From: Planctomycetaceae bacterium UBA4732 | GTDB taxonomy: Bacteria > Planctomycetota > Planctomycetia > Gemmatales > Gemmataceae | NCBI GenBank assembly: GCA_002404095.1 | Contig: DHJA01000016.1 | Location: 1-9,236 of the forward strand | Reading direction: 5' to 3' | DNA: 9,236 nucleotides | Shown here: positions 1 through 6,039 of the stretch, piece by piece | How the letters are laid out: every line of letters begins with the position of its first letter | How positions within the stretch are numbered: the stretch's first letter is position 1 | Notes under the pieces: model-generated | Told to the model about the DNA's origin: nothing | Database searches by the model: none | Seen by the model: only the letters and a program-made list of their open reading frames with translations | Program-made: the position numbers and the translations under genes

Positions 1-110
1 AGGAGTACTTTTTGAAACTACTGTAACGGTCGCGGCTCGTCGATTCGCGCGCCGAAGAGTCACGATAAAAACCGCACTCCGGCAAATCTTCACTTCCACT
101 GATTTTTCAC

Positions 111-135
111 GGAATGTTTGGCCCGCCGCGCCGTC
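111..135 (+). promoter_or_regulatory. candidate ECF-type promoter, possibly autoregulatory
   Basis: GGAAT at 111-115 is followed by 16 nt and then CGTC at 132-135, which is the classical GGAA(C/T)-N16/17-CGTC layout of ECF sigma promoters. A start point about 7-8 nt after CGTC would fall at or next to the ATG at 143, and no Shine-Dalgarno sequence lies before that ATG, so the transcript may be leaderless. The match is short and was found by eye; promoter function is inference. Confidence 0.35.
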
Positions 136-142
136 TCCTCTT

Positions 143-637
143 ATGATGCTCCCGAACGACTTCGTCCGTCTGGTGGATGAACGTGGGCCGGCTCTGCTCC
201 TTTACGCCCGGCAGTGGTGTCACGCGCCGGAGGATGTCGTTCAGGGCGCCTTTTTGAAATTGGTTGCGCTGCGGTCGCCGCCGCGCGACGTGGTCGCCTG
301 GCTCTATCGGGTCGTGCGTAACGGGGCCATCGACGCCGGCAAAGCGGACCTGCGGCGACAGCGACGGGAGACGGCCACGGCCCGCCCCACCCGCTGGTTC
401 ATCGAGCCGGCGCTCGACGGGCTGGACGCCGAGGCCGCCGTCGCCGCGTTGCGGCGGTTGCCGGTCGAGGAACGGGAAGTGATCGTCGCCCGGCTGTGGG
501 GCGGCCTGAGTTTTGAACAGATCGCGGAAGCGGCCGGCTGCTCCGCCAGCACCGCCTTCCGTCGTTACAGCGCCGGGATCGACGCCCTGCGCAAGGAGTT
601 GGGTGTGCCATGTCCGAACCCTTCGCCGAACGCCTGA
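143..637 (+). CDS. ECF-type RNA polymerase sigma factor
   Basis: A 164-residue sigma70-family protein of the extracytoplasmic-function type, which directs RNA polymerase to a small promoter set. Region 2 runs from about residue 8 to 75: PEDVVQGAFLKL (29-40) is the core-binding helix, and DVVAWLYRVVRNGAIDA (49-65) the -10 recognition part. Region 4 spans about 95-153: LRRLPVEEREVIVARLWGGL, then the helix-turn-helix FEQIAEAAGCSASTAFRRY (124-142) for -35 contact. The length is normal for a minimal ECF factor with no extra C-terminal domain. Two adjacent ATGs (143 and 146) could start it; neither has a Shine-Dalgarno sequence. The last 28 nt overlap the next gene, indicating translational coupling to a likely regulator. 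The subgroup and regulon cannot be read from the sequence. Confidence 0.88.
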   Translation: MMLPNDFVRLVDERGPALLLYARQWCHAPEDVVQGAFLKLVALRSPPRDVVAWLYRVVRNGAIDAGKADLRRQRRETATARPTRWFIEPALDGLDAEAAVAALRRLPVEEREVIVARLWGGLSFEQIAEAAGCSASTAFRRYSAGIDALRKELGVPCPNPSPNA

Positions 638-1014
638 GCCGCTTCACGCCTGACCGAAGCGGGCTGGACCGCGACGCCCTGCTGTTCGCCGCCGGACGCG
701 CCTCGGTGCGCCCTGGCCGACGATGGAAGGCGATGGCCAGCGCTCTGGCCGCGTCGCAGCTGCTGACGCTTGTGTTCCTATGGCCACACACGCCGCATCA
801 GGGGGCTGACGCCCCCCGCTCGCCTTTCGCGCCCGCGCTCCCTGTCGCCGTCGAACCGCCATCGCCCGCGCCTGCGGACTCTCGTTCTTGGGCCATGAGC
901 GGGCGCCTGCTCAACGAACTGGATGACCTGCCGCCTCCCGCTGCTTCGGACTCACTCGTGCCGGACGACCCGCCGCTCCGGGCCTCCTCGCCTCTGGCGG
1001 CGTTCTTGAATTGA
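610..1014 (+). CDS. small single-pass membrane protein, possible anti-sigma partner
   Basis: A 134-residue protein whose ATG lies inside the sigma gene in another frame (28-nt overlap), so it is almost certainly co-transcribed with it. The N-terminal ~40 residues are charged and should be cytoplasmic (LDRDALLFAAGRAS, 19-32). One hydrophobic segment at about 42-58 (LAASQLLTLVFLW) is predicted to cross the membrane. The remaining ~75 residues are rich in Pro, Ala and Ser and look disordered and extracytoplasmic. Position and topology match an anti-sigma factor, but there is no HxxxCxxC zinc motif and no cysteine at all, so this is not a classical ZAS anti-sigma. I do not recognise a named family; the regulatory role is inferred from context only. 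Confidence 0.72.
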   Translation: MSEPFAERLSRFTPDRSGLDRDALLFAAGRASVRPGRRWKAMASALAASQLLTLVFLWPHTPHQGADAPRSPFAPALPVAVEPPSPAPADSRSWAMSGRLLNELDDLPPPAASDSLVPDDPPLRASSPLAAFLN

Positions 1015-1037
1015 CCTGGCCCGCTGATCCCATACCA

Positions 1038-1043
1038 AGGAGG
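1038..1043 (+). promoter_or_regulatory. ribosome binding site fixing the start of the exported protein
   Basis: A perfect AGGAGG sits 6 nt before the ATG at 1050. It selects this ATG over the in-frame ATG at 1011, which has no such site, overlaps the preceding stop and would bury the signal peptide behind 13 extra residues. Confidence 0.85.
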
Positions 1044-1049
1044 AGCCTC

Positions 1050-2432
1050 ATGGCTCGAACGCTACCGGTCTGCGCCCTGTTGATCTTGCTGCCTTGCGCC
1101 GTCCGCGCTGACGACGCGCCGAAGCCAACAGTCGTCCGCCTAACCGTGTCGCCCCAGGCCGCCCCGAAGCCGGCCCTGCGCTACCAGCTCTTGCCGGAAC
1201 TCCGAGAGATGAACCCCGGCAACCCGATTCAGGGGTATCTCATCTGCTTCATGGAGCAGAGCAACTTCTTCAACAACCAGGAGGCAGTCGAGGACCGCAG
1301 CAAGTGGGAGCATATGCCACTCAAGGACTTGCCCGTCAAAGAGTTGCGCGACTACGGCGGCGCCGCCCTGCGCCAGGCGGACTACTCCGCCCGTCTGGAC
1401 ACGCCCGATTGGCAACTCCTATTGAAGTTGCGCCGAGACGGCATCGGCCTACTGATTCCCGACGCCCAGGTCATGCGGGGGCTGGCGACGGCCTTGAAGG
1501 TGCGCTTCCGCGCCGAGGTGGCCGAGCGACGCTTCGACGATGCCTTGGTCACCGCCAAGACGATGTTCGCCCTGTCTCGTCACCTGGGCGAACACCCGTC
1601 GCTCATCGGCGATCTGATCGGCATGGCCATTGGATCCCTAACCGTCGGCCCGCTGGAGGAGATGATCCAACAGCCCGGATGTCCCAACCTCTACTGGGCG
1701 CTAACCGACCTGCCCACGCCTTTCATCGACTTGCGCAAGGGGTGCCAGGGCGAAGTAGTAATGGTCGAGGCCGAGTTTCGTCTGCTGGACGAGAACGCGC
1801 CGATGAACGACGCCCAGCTGAAACTGTTTCTGGATAGGGTTCGCAGCTGGTATTCGGCAGATACCCTAAATGATCGCTCGATCAAGGGCGAGCCTATCGA
1901 TTGGGTGGCCGCCCAGGCCAAAAACGAGGACCGCGTGCGCGCGGTTCGCAAACGACTGATCGAGTCGGGCTTGGTCGCCGACAAGGTCAAGCAGTTCCCG
2001 GCCCAGCAGGTGATTCTGCTGGACGAAAAACTCGAATATGAAATCGAGCGCGACGAGAGATTGAAGATAATGGCCCTGCCATATTGGGAAGCGGAGAAGC
2101 TTCAGGCCGCCGCCCCGAAAGAGAAGGGCGAACATCTGTTCGCCTTGGTTCCTGCCCTCCTCAAAATACGGCAGGCGAGGGCCCGGCTGGACCAGCGGCT
2201 GGCCCTACTCCGCTGCGTCGAGGCGCTGCGGATGTATGCGGCCGAGAACGACGGCAAGCTCCCGGCCAAGCTCAGCGACGTGAAACTGCCTCTGCCAATG
2301 GACCCGATCACCGGCAAGCCTTTCCTCTATCAGCTTGACGGCGACACGGCGATCCTGCGCGGCACACCGCCGACCGGCATGGAGAATCGGCCTGGCTACG
2401 ACGTCCGTTATGAAGTGACTATTGTGAAGTGA
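1050..2432 (+). CDS. exported protein of unknown function, 460 residues
   Basis: I do not recognise a named family. From the ATG at 1050 the protein opens with a Sec-type signal peptide: MARTLPVCALLILLPCAVRA, cleavage plausible after ARA/DD at about residue 20. The mature part is mostly charged alpha-helix. A central block (about 140-205) has an RAEVAERRFDDALVTAKTMF stretch typical of helical-repeat packing. Near the C-terminus, ALRMYAAENDGKLPAKLSDV (392-411) followed by PMDPITGKPFLYQLDG (416-431) resembles the C-terminal part of type II pseudopilin-like and DUF1559-like proteins (small residues, DPxTGKPF). It lies 35 bp behind the membrane protein and probably belongs to the same operon, so it could be an envelope target or output of the ECF system. 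No catalytic motif is visible. Confidence 0.8.
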   Translation: MARTLPVCALLILLPCAVRADDAPKPTVVRLTVSPQAAPKPALRYQLLPELREMNPGNPIQGYLICFMEQSNFFNNQEAVEDRSKWEHMPLKDLPVKELRDYGGAALRQADYSARLDTPDWQLLLKLRRDGIGLLIPDAQVMRGLATALKVRFRAEVAERRFDDALVTAKTMFALSRHLGEHPSLIGDLIGMAIGSLTVGPLEEMIQQPGCPNLYWALTDLPTPFIDLRKGCQGEVVMVEAEFRLLDENAPMNDAQLKLFLDRVRSWYSADTLNDRSIKGEPIDWVAAQAKNEDRVRAVRKRLIESGLVADKVKQFPAQQVILLDEKLEYEIERDERLKIMALPYWEAEKLQAAAPKEKGEHLFALVPALLKIRQARARLDQRLALLRCVEALRMYAAENDGKLPAKLSDVKLPLPMDPITGKPFLYQLDGDTAILRGTPPTGMENRPGYDVRYEVTIVK

Positions 2433-2443
2433 GCAGGGGGCCG

Positions 2444-2555
2444 TCACTTCGCCATCACGCGCACCTGGAACCCAAGCTGCTGACTCAGCGCAACCATCTC
2501 GCCGAATACATCGCCATAAGCGACGGCGATATGGTTGCTCTGGTAATGTGCTAGA
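2444..2555 (-). pseudogene. orphan 3' fragment of a FucI-like isomerase gene
   Basis: Read on the minus strand, this stretch encodes AHYQSNHIAVAYGDVFGEMV and then ALSQQLGFQVRVMAK and a TGA stop at 2444-2446. It matches residues 469-503 of the intact FucI-like protein at 4087-5604 (29 of 35 residues identical). Over 2456-2551 versus 4105-4200 I count 80 of 96 bases identical without gaps, and 10 of the 14 changed codons are synonymous. The two copies therefore diverged while both were coding. Similarity ends abruptly at the stop codon of the PIN toxin gene (2551-2553). There is no start codon and no upstream remainder, so this is a stump. Its stop is 11 bp from the end of the convergent exported-protein gene. 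Confidence 0.85.
2456..2551 (-). repeat. imperfect direct repeat, copy A (flanks the toxin-antitoxin block)
   Basis: This copy is the stump-side member of a direct repeat whose other copy is 4105-4200, offset 1649 bp. By hand alignment there are 16 mismatches in 96 positions and no gap. The copies have the same orientation and bracket the four small genes. Confidence 0.85.
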
Positions 2556-2952
2556 TGAGGATCTCGACAGGCACGTCCGTAAATCGTCCTAACGCCAAGT
2601 CGTTGGTCAAGAACAAACCACAGCCGTTTTCAACCGCCGTGGCGAGGTGAAGCGCGTCCAGCGCCTTGAAACGATAGGTCGCCCGAATCCGCGCCGTCCG
2701 TTCGCAGATCAAGGCGGTCACTGGAAATAACCGAATCGCGGGGTCGCCGAAAAAGGCGCCGAAGTCCGCCATCACCGCGGCGTTGCCCGTCGTAAAGGGG
2801 CCGACCAAGCATTCCAGACGAGAAATATCGCTTACTGCCACATCGTCGCCAGCAGCCCGTAAACGCCTGATCCGGCTTGCGACCTTCGGCCCCCACGCCG
2901 AGACTTTCTCGACAAGATAGATGATGGCATTGGCGTCCAGGTAGGCGATCAT
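2551..2952 (-). CDS. PIN-domain ribonuclease toxin, VapC-like
   Basis: A 133-residue PIN-domain protein, the usual size of VapC toxins, which are Mg2+-dependent endoribonucleases cutting tRNA, rRNA or mRNA when free of antitoxin. The acidic active-site set is complete: D6 in MIAYLDANAIIYL, E47 in SDISRLEC, D99 in FKALDALHLATA, and D118 in LFLTNDLALG. Its ATG overlaps the TGA of the preceding gene by 4 nt (ATGA), with an AGGAG ribosome binding site about 8 nt upstream, the standard antitoxin-then-toxin layout. The stop at 2551-2553 abuts the orphan FucI-like fragment. The domain is clear; the RNA target is unknown. The gene looks intact, so it may be active. Confidence 0.9.
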   Translation of the reverse strand: MIAYLDANAIIYLVEKVSAWGPKVASRIRRLRAAGDDVAVSDISRLECLVGPFTTGNAAVMADFGAFFGDPAIRLFPVTALICERTARIRATYRFKALDALHLATAVENGCGLFLTNDLALGRFTDVPVEILI

Positions 2953-3287
2953 CCGAACGGCTCCTCGCCCTGGCCGGCTCCGCGCCGTACTCGCTCGGCT
3001 TCCTGATGGATGCGCTCAGACTTGAGTACTCCTTCCTCAAATTCATCGCGCAGGACGCGGCGCTCCGTCTCTATCTCCTCCGCGGTGCGGGGCGTGTGAC
3101 CGCGGGCTTTCTGCCCCGCCCAGATGGCTTCCATTCGGGCCATGAAGGGATCCTCCGTCGCGGCCGACGCCGCAAGCGGTTCCACCGTCACCCGCACCCG
3201 GCCGGCGGGAAGGCTCAGCTTTTCGTCCAGTTCCAGGGCGCCGTCCGGCTTCAACGTCCCTAAAACAGTCGTCGGTTCGGCGTTCAT
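2949..3287 (-). CDS. putative antitoxin paired with the PIN toxin
   Basis: A 112-residue protein directly upstream of and overlapping the PIN toxin by 4 nt, the position of a VapB antitoxin. The N-terminal ~36 residues (VLGTLKPDGALELDEKLSLP, then AGRVRVTVEP) form a short beta-rich unit ending in a VRVTVEP strand, suggestive of an AbrB-like or swapped-hairpin DNA-binding fold. The C-terminal half (about 47-105) is helical and highly charged (TAEEIETERRVLRDEFEEGV), fitting a toxin-wrapping tail. At 112 residues it is longer than a typical 70-90-residue VapB. The ATG has a GAGGGA ribosome binding site 6-7 nt upstream. Such antitoxins usually repress their own operon, but I found no clear palindrome in the 59-bp gap before it. 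The function rests mainly on pairing with the toxin. Confidence 0.72.
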   Translation of the reverse strand: MNAEPTTVLGTLKPDGALELDEKLSLPAGRVRVTVEPLAASAATEDPFMARMEAIWAGQKARGHTPRTAEEIETERRVLRDEFEEGVLKSERIHQEAERVRRGAGQGEEPFG

Positions 3288-3346
3288 GGGTATTCCCTCG
3301 GCCCTGGCGGCACGCTGGCAATCGCTTCTTCCGCCGCCGCGATGGG

Positions 3347-3685
3347 CTAGGCGGGTCTTACGCTAAAAGCGGGAATAGCAGCGCGTTTAAAGGAGACGTC
3401 CCCGGCGCTGGGAAACACTTGAAGATTGCTGATGGTATCTTCATCGCCATTGTCAAAAACAGCTATAATTGGAACGGCCCCGATCCTTTCTTGGATTTCA
3501 TCCAGGAAGCTAAACATCTGGCCGTCCACGATCTCCTCAAATTCCGTGAAGAGAGCCTTCAGAGCGGGCGGGGTGCAGGTCAGGTCAATGGTTCCCGCAT
3601 AATGGTCGCCCTCCGCGGCGACTCTAGCTACGGCAAGCACATTCTGAGAGGGGTCAATCAGCTTAACGGTTCGAGTACTCATCAT
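3347..3685 (-). CDS. small acidic protein of unknown function, possible antitoxin of a new pair
   Basis: A 112-residue protein if started at the ATG at 3685, whose A is shared with the stop of the preceding gene (TGATG), indicating coupled translation. A second ATG follows at 3682, and a TTG at 3688 is also possible. It is acidic, with about twice as many Asp/Glu as Lys/Arg. It appears to be an N-terminal beta-rich part (VKLIDPSQNVLAVARVAAEG) followed by a helical part (ALKALFTEFEEIVDGQMFSF, then LDEIQERIG) and a closing beta segment. There is no signal peptide or membrane segment. I do not recognise a family. The acidic charge, size and tight coupling to a basic partner suggest an antitoxin or immunity role; this is inference. 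Confidence 0.6.
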   Translation of the reverse strand: MMSTRTVKLIDPSQNVLAVARVAAEGDHYAGTIDLTCTPPALKALFTEFEEIVDGQMFSFLDEIQERIGAVPIIAVFDNGDEDTISNLQVFPSAGDVSFKRAAIPAFSVRPA

Positions 3686-4035
3686 CAATGTCCCGTCGTG
3701 TTCACGAAGACCTGGGCCAGGCGTGCGAGATTGCCGTCGTTGAACCCGGCAACCCCGTCCGGGTGAATGATGCGGTAGTGGTTCGGCAAGGCTTTCGAGG
3801 GCGCATGAATGACGTCAAATCCCGCGCTCCGAATCAATTCCTCAGAAGTCGAGCCTACCGTCCTCGCCGCCTTGTGCAGACCCTTTGCCCTCGGAAACGC
3901 TGTGCGCATTTGCCGGGCGGCCTCCCCCGGGCCGGGCGATATAAGAACCGAGACGCCGGGAACAGCGAGCGCGGTTTCCTTGGGTTTCAACCGCAAATTC
4001 TCGACAGTCGCGCCTCCGATACGATGAATATCCAA
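3685..4035 (-). CDS. small basic protein of unknown function, possible toxin of a new pair
   Basis: A 116-residue protein starting with TTG at 4035; no ATG or GTG lies nearby in frame, and a purine-rich GCAAGGGA precedes it. It is basic (14 Lys/Arg against 9 Asp/Glu). Distinctive blocks are RLKPKETALAVPGVSVL (15-31), AARQMRTAFPRAKGLHKAAR (39-58), VGSTSEELIRSAGFDVI (60-76) and NHYRIIHPDGVAGFNDGNLA (85-104). They read as a compact conserved domain rather than random sequence. NHYRIIHP near the C-terminus loosely recalls the HYTIxP block of Tse2-type toxins, but this is a weak visual resemblance. Being first in a coupled basic/acidic pair next to a VapBC-like module suggests a toxin; function is unproven. 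Confidence 0.6.
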   Translation of the reverse strand: MDIHRIGGATVENLRLKPKETALAVPGVSVLISPGPGEAARQMRTAFPRAKGLHKAARTVGSTSEELIRSAGFDVIHAPSKALPNHYRIIHPDGVAGFNDGNLARLAQVFVNTTGH

Positions 4036-4054
4036 ATTCCCTTGCCCTGCTGTT

Positions 4055-4060
4055 ATTGTA
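4055..4060 (-). promoter_or_regulatory. possible -10 element for the small-gene block
   Basis: TACAAT on the minus strand (one change from TATAAT) lies in the 51-bp gap between the FucI-like stop and the TTG start at 4035, about 20 nt before that start. No good -35 is found at 16-17 nt, so this is weak evidence for a separate promoter for the small genes. Confidence 0.25.
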
Positions 4061-4086
4061 GGGACCGCGCCTCCGCAGGCTATAGC

Positions 4087-5604
4087 TTAATTACAGCGGG
4101 CGAGCACGCGCACCTGGAACCCCAGCGCCTGGCTCACCGCGACCATCTCTCCGAAAATGTCTCCATAAGCAACCGCAATATGGTTGCTCTCGTAATGGGC
4201 CATCACCGTCTCCTTCGAGCAGAAAAGGTCGGCCGCCATGAACGGCCATTGCCGGGTCGTGCCTTCCCACCAGGCGTCGCGCACTTTGGGCGGCAACGCC
4301 ACGACTTCGCCGCGGCCTATGTCCATCCAGGCGACGTCGTTCTTGATGTACGACCGCGCCCAGGTCATCGCGCCCGGCAGGCTTTCGCCGGTAAACGTAC
4401 CGCCGGGGATTGGGAAGTAGCCGGCCGGCTGGCGGTAGCTGTGGACGCCGCGCAACGTCTCCGCGTCGTGGTTGAAAGCGTAGGCGCCGCAGCTGCCGGA
4501 GTTCAGCAGCACCCACAACCAGCGGCCGTCGTGTTCCGCGCCCCAGCGCACGTCATGGAACATCACCGCCTGATGCAGTCCCTTGGCCTTGAGCAACCTT
4601 TTCATCAGCTCCATCGGCACGAGATTGCCCTGATCGGCCTCGGTGGCGGTGATGACCAGATCGCCGTTCGTTTCCGGCCGGCACGTTGAGTTCAATAAGC
4701 CCTCGCAAAAGTCGCTTGGCGGCAGCACCGGCAACAGACCGAGTTGATATTGCCACCCGAGACAATCGGCCTTGAACTCAGCCAACAAGTCCAGCACCGC
4801 CAGATACATGGCGAGCTGCGTCTTGGTCGCCTCTTCGGTGAAATCGTCGGCGTCCTTCTCGCGCCAGTGGAACGCCACGCCCTTGTCGCGCACGAAGCGG
4901 AAGGCGTTCTCGACGCGGCGCGCGTCGATCTTTTTCACGCGGTCGGGCAGCCACGCTTGATCGACCTTATGTTCGGCGAAGCCGTGTTTCGACAAAATGC
5001 GAGGGCCGAAGTAGCCGTTAATCATGCCCATGGAGGTGTCGCCGAGCATGAGGGCCAGGACGCGCTTGTTGCGAACTTCAGCGGCGATGCGCTCGCCGAG
5101 GGCTTGCGCTTCCGGCGCGACGGCGGCCGAGCGATGCAGTTCCTTTTCGGAATAACGGATTTGTCCCGTGGAACACCATTCGTCGAGGCGCTCCATGAAG
5201 GCGGCGTCTTTGGTCCAATCGGGTGCGTCGGTCCAGATACGGCTATGGCGGCGGTTGATGCTCTCTAGGCAGGCGCCGGTGTTAAGCAGGGCCACCAGTC
5301 CCGGCCAGACGCCGGAGAAGTTGCTGGCGAGTAGAAGCGGACTGTCCTTGCCGGCGACGCCGTCGCAGGTGTGCGGCCCGTAGGCCCAGTGGACGAAGAC
5401 GCCGATGAGCGGGTCGTCGATGGGGCCAAGTTTGCTGATGGCCTCGTCGGGCCGCGTAAGAAAGCCGGGAACGACGTAGGGCGTGCGGCCGAGTTTACGG
5501 AGTGCTTGTTGCAGTTGTTCGGTAGCCTCTTTGGCGTTCGGCGTCGCCAACTCGTTAGGCTTCGCACGGTAGTCGCCGGGCCAGAAGATGCCGACTTTTT
5601 TCAC
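4087..5604 (-). CDS. L-fucose isomerase-like protein
   Basis: A 505-residue protein of the fucose/arabinose isomerase superfamily, which interconverts aldoses and ketoses with a divalent metal. The GTG at 5604 is chosen because AGGAGG lies 8 nt upstream (5613-5618) and VKKVGIFWPGDY is a natural first strand; an in-frame extension to 5688 would overlap the thioesterase gene. The likely metal ligands are E322 in ITATEADQGN, D351 in MFHDVRWG and H475 in ESNHIAVAYGD. They correspond in order and spacing to E337, D361 and H528 of E. coli FucI (TEND...N...M...DVR context). It is shorter than FucI (~590). It ends a tight run of four genes. The substrate is uncertain; planctomycetes often degrade fucose-rich polysaccharides. 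The last ~35 codons are repeated at 2444-2555, so its C-terminus may be chimeric. Confidence 0.82.
   Translation of the reverse strand: MKKVGIFWPGDYRAKPNELATPNAKEATEQLQQALRKLGRTPYVVPGFLTRPDEAISKLGPIDDPLIGVFVHWAYGPHTCDGVAGKDSPLLLASNFSGVWPGLVALLNTGACLESINRRHSRIWTDAPDWTKDAAFMERLDEWCSTGQIRYSEKELHRSAAVAPEAQALGERIAAEVRNKRVLALMLGDTSMGMINGYFGPRILSKHGFAEHKVDQAWLPDRVKKIDARRVENAFRFVRDKGVAFHWREKDADDFTEEATKTQLAMYLAVLDLLAEFKADCLGWQYQLGLLPVLPPSDFCEGLLNSTCRPETNGDLVITATEADQGNLVPMELMKRLLKAKGLHQAVMFHDVRWGAEHDGRWLWVLLNSGSCGAYAFNHDAETLRGVHSYRQPAGYFPIPGGTFTGESLPGAMTWARSYIKNDVAWMDIGRGEVVALPPKVRDAWWEGTTRQWPFMAADLFCSKETVMAHYESNHIAVAYGDIFGEMVAVSQALGFQVRVLARCN
4105..4200 (-). repeat. imperfect direct repeat, copy B (3' end of the FucI-like gene)
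   Basis: This is the intact-gene member of the direct repeat shared with 2456-2551. It includes the codons for the putative metal-binding histidine region (ESNHIAVAYGD). Similarity ends upstream at about 4200, where the orphan copy is cut by the toxin gene. Confidence 0.85.
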
Positions 5605-5612
5605 GGATGTCG

Positions 5613-5618
5613 CCTCCT
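5613..5618 (-). promoter_or_regulatory. ribosome binding site deciding the GTG start of the FucI-like gene
   Basis: AGGAGG on the minus strand, 8 nt before the GTG at 5602-5604. It supports GTG over the upstream in-frame alternatives. Confidence 0.8.
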
Positions 5619-5632
5619 GAATGTCGCTAATG

Positions 5633-6022
5633 TCATCCCAGCAGCGGCAGCGGCCTGTGATCCGCACCGACCGGGTCCAAGCCGACATAGACCAATTCCG
5701 CCTCCGTCACGTGCAGCACTTCCGTGCCGCGCTCGGCCTCCACGCTCACCTGCATCGTGATCGACGTGCGGCCGATGCGCTTCCGTCGCGTCAAAAAGCG
5801 CACCACATCGCCGACCAGCACGGGCCGTTTGAACTCCACGCGATTGACCGCTACCGTCGCCAACATGGGCGGGGCGCCGCCGGCGAGCATCACTTCGCGG
5901 CGGGCGCCGATGGCGCCTGCCTGGTCGATGTGGCTCAGGAGGACGCCGCCGAAGATGGCGCCGTTGGGGTTCACGTCGCGCGGCATCATAACGACCTGAA
6001 TCGCCAGATACGCTTCGGACAT
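5633..6022 (-). CDS. acyl-CoA thioesterase, YciA-type hotdog protein
   Basis: A 129-residue single hotdog-fold protein that hydrolyses acyl-CoA thioesters to free acid and CoA in the cytoplasm. The family motif NPNGAIFGGVLLSHIDQAGA spans residues 18-37; D33 is the expected catalytic aspartate, after the IFGG turn. A second conserved stretch, VNRVEFKRPVLVGDVVRF (59-76), matches the VDxVxFxxPVxVGD core of the YciA/acyl-CoA hydrolase group. The length is typical of the family. The ATG at 6022 has GGAGGGG just upstream. It sits 17 bp after the pseudouridine synthase gene and 28 bp before the FucI-like gene in the same direction. These are probably co-transcribed neighbours rather than one pathway. 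The acyl chain preference cannot be read from the sequence. Confidence 0.88.
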   Translation of the reverse strand: MSEAYLAIQVVMMPRDVNPNGAIFGGVLLSHIDQAGAIGARREVMLAGGAPPMLATVAVNRVEFKRPVLVGDVVRFLTRRKRIGRTSITMQVSVEAERGTEVLHVTEAELVYVGLDPVGADHRPLPLLG

Positions 6023-6039
6023 GGCCCCTCCAGATATTG

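Noticed and set aside
13..41. TGAAAC ... CGTC as an alternative ECF promoter upstream of the sigma gene
   Set aside because: The spacing between the elements is 19 nt, longer than the 16-17 nt norm; the 111-135 site fits better.
1011..1049. Upstream ATG at 1011 as start of the exported protein
   Set aside because: It would place 13 non-hydrophobic residues before the signal peptide and overlap the preceding stop; the ATG at 1050 has a perfect AGGAGG at 6 nt.
3688..4689. Long plus-strand open frame (333 residues) opposite the small-gene block and the FucI-like C-terminus
   Set aside because: It runs antisense to two well-supported genes, has Arg/His-rich low-quality composition, no ribosome binding site and no recognisable motif; it is a GC-rich antisense shadow.
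5605..5688. N-terminal extension of the FucI-like protein to 5688
   Set aside because: It would overlap the thioesterase coding end by more than 50 nt; the GTG at 5604 has AGGAGG at 8 nt and begins the natural first strand.
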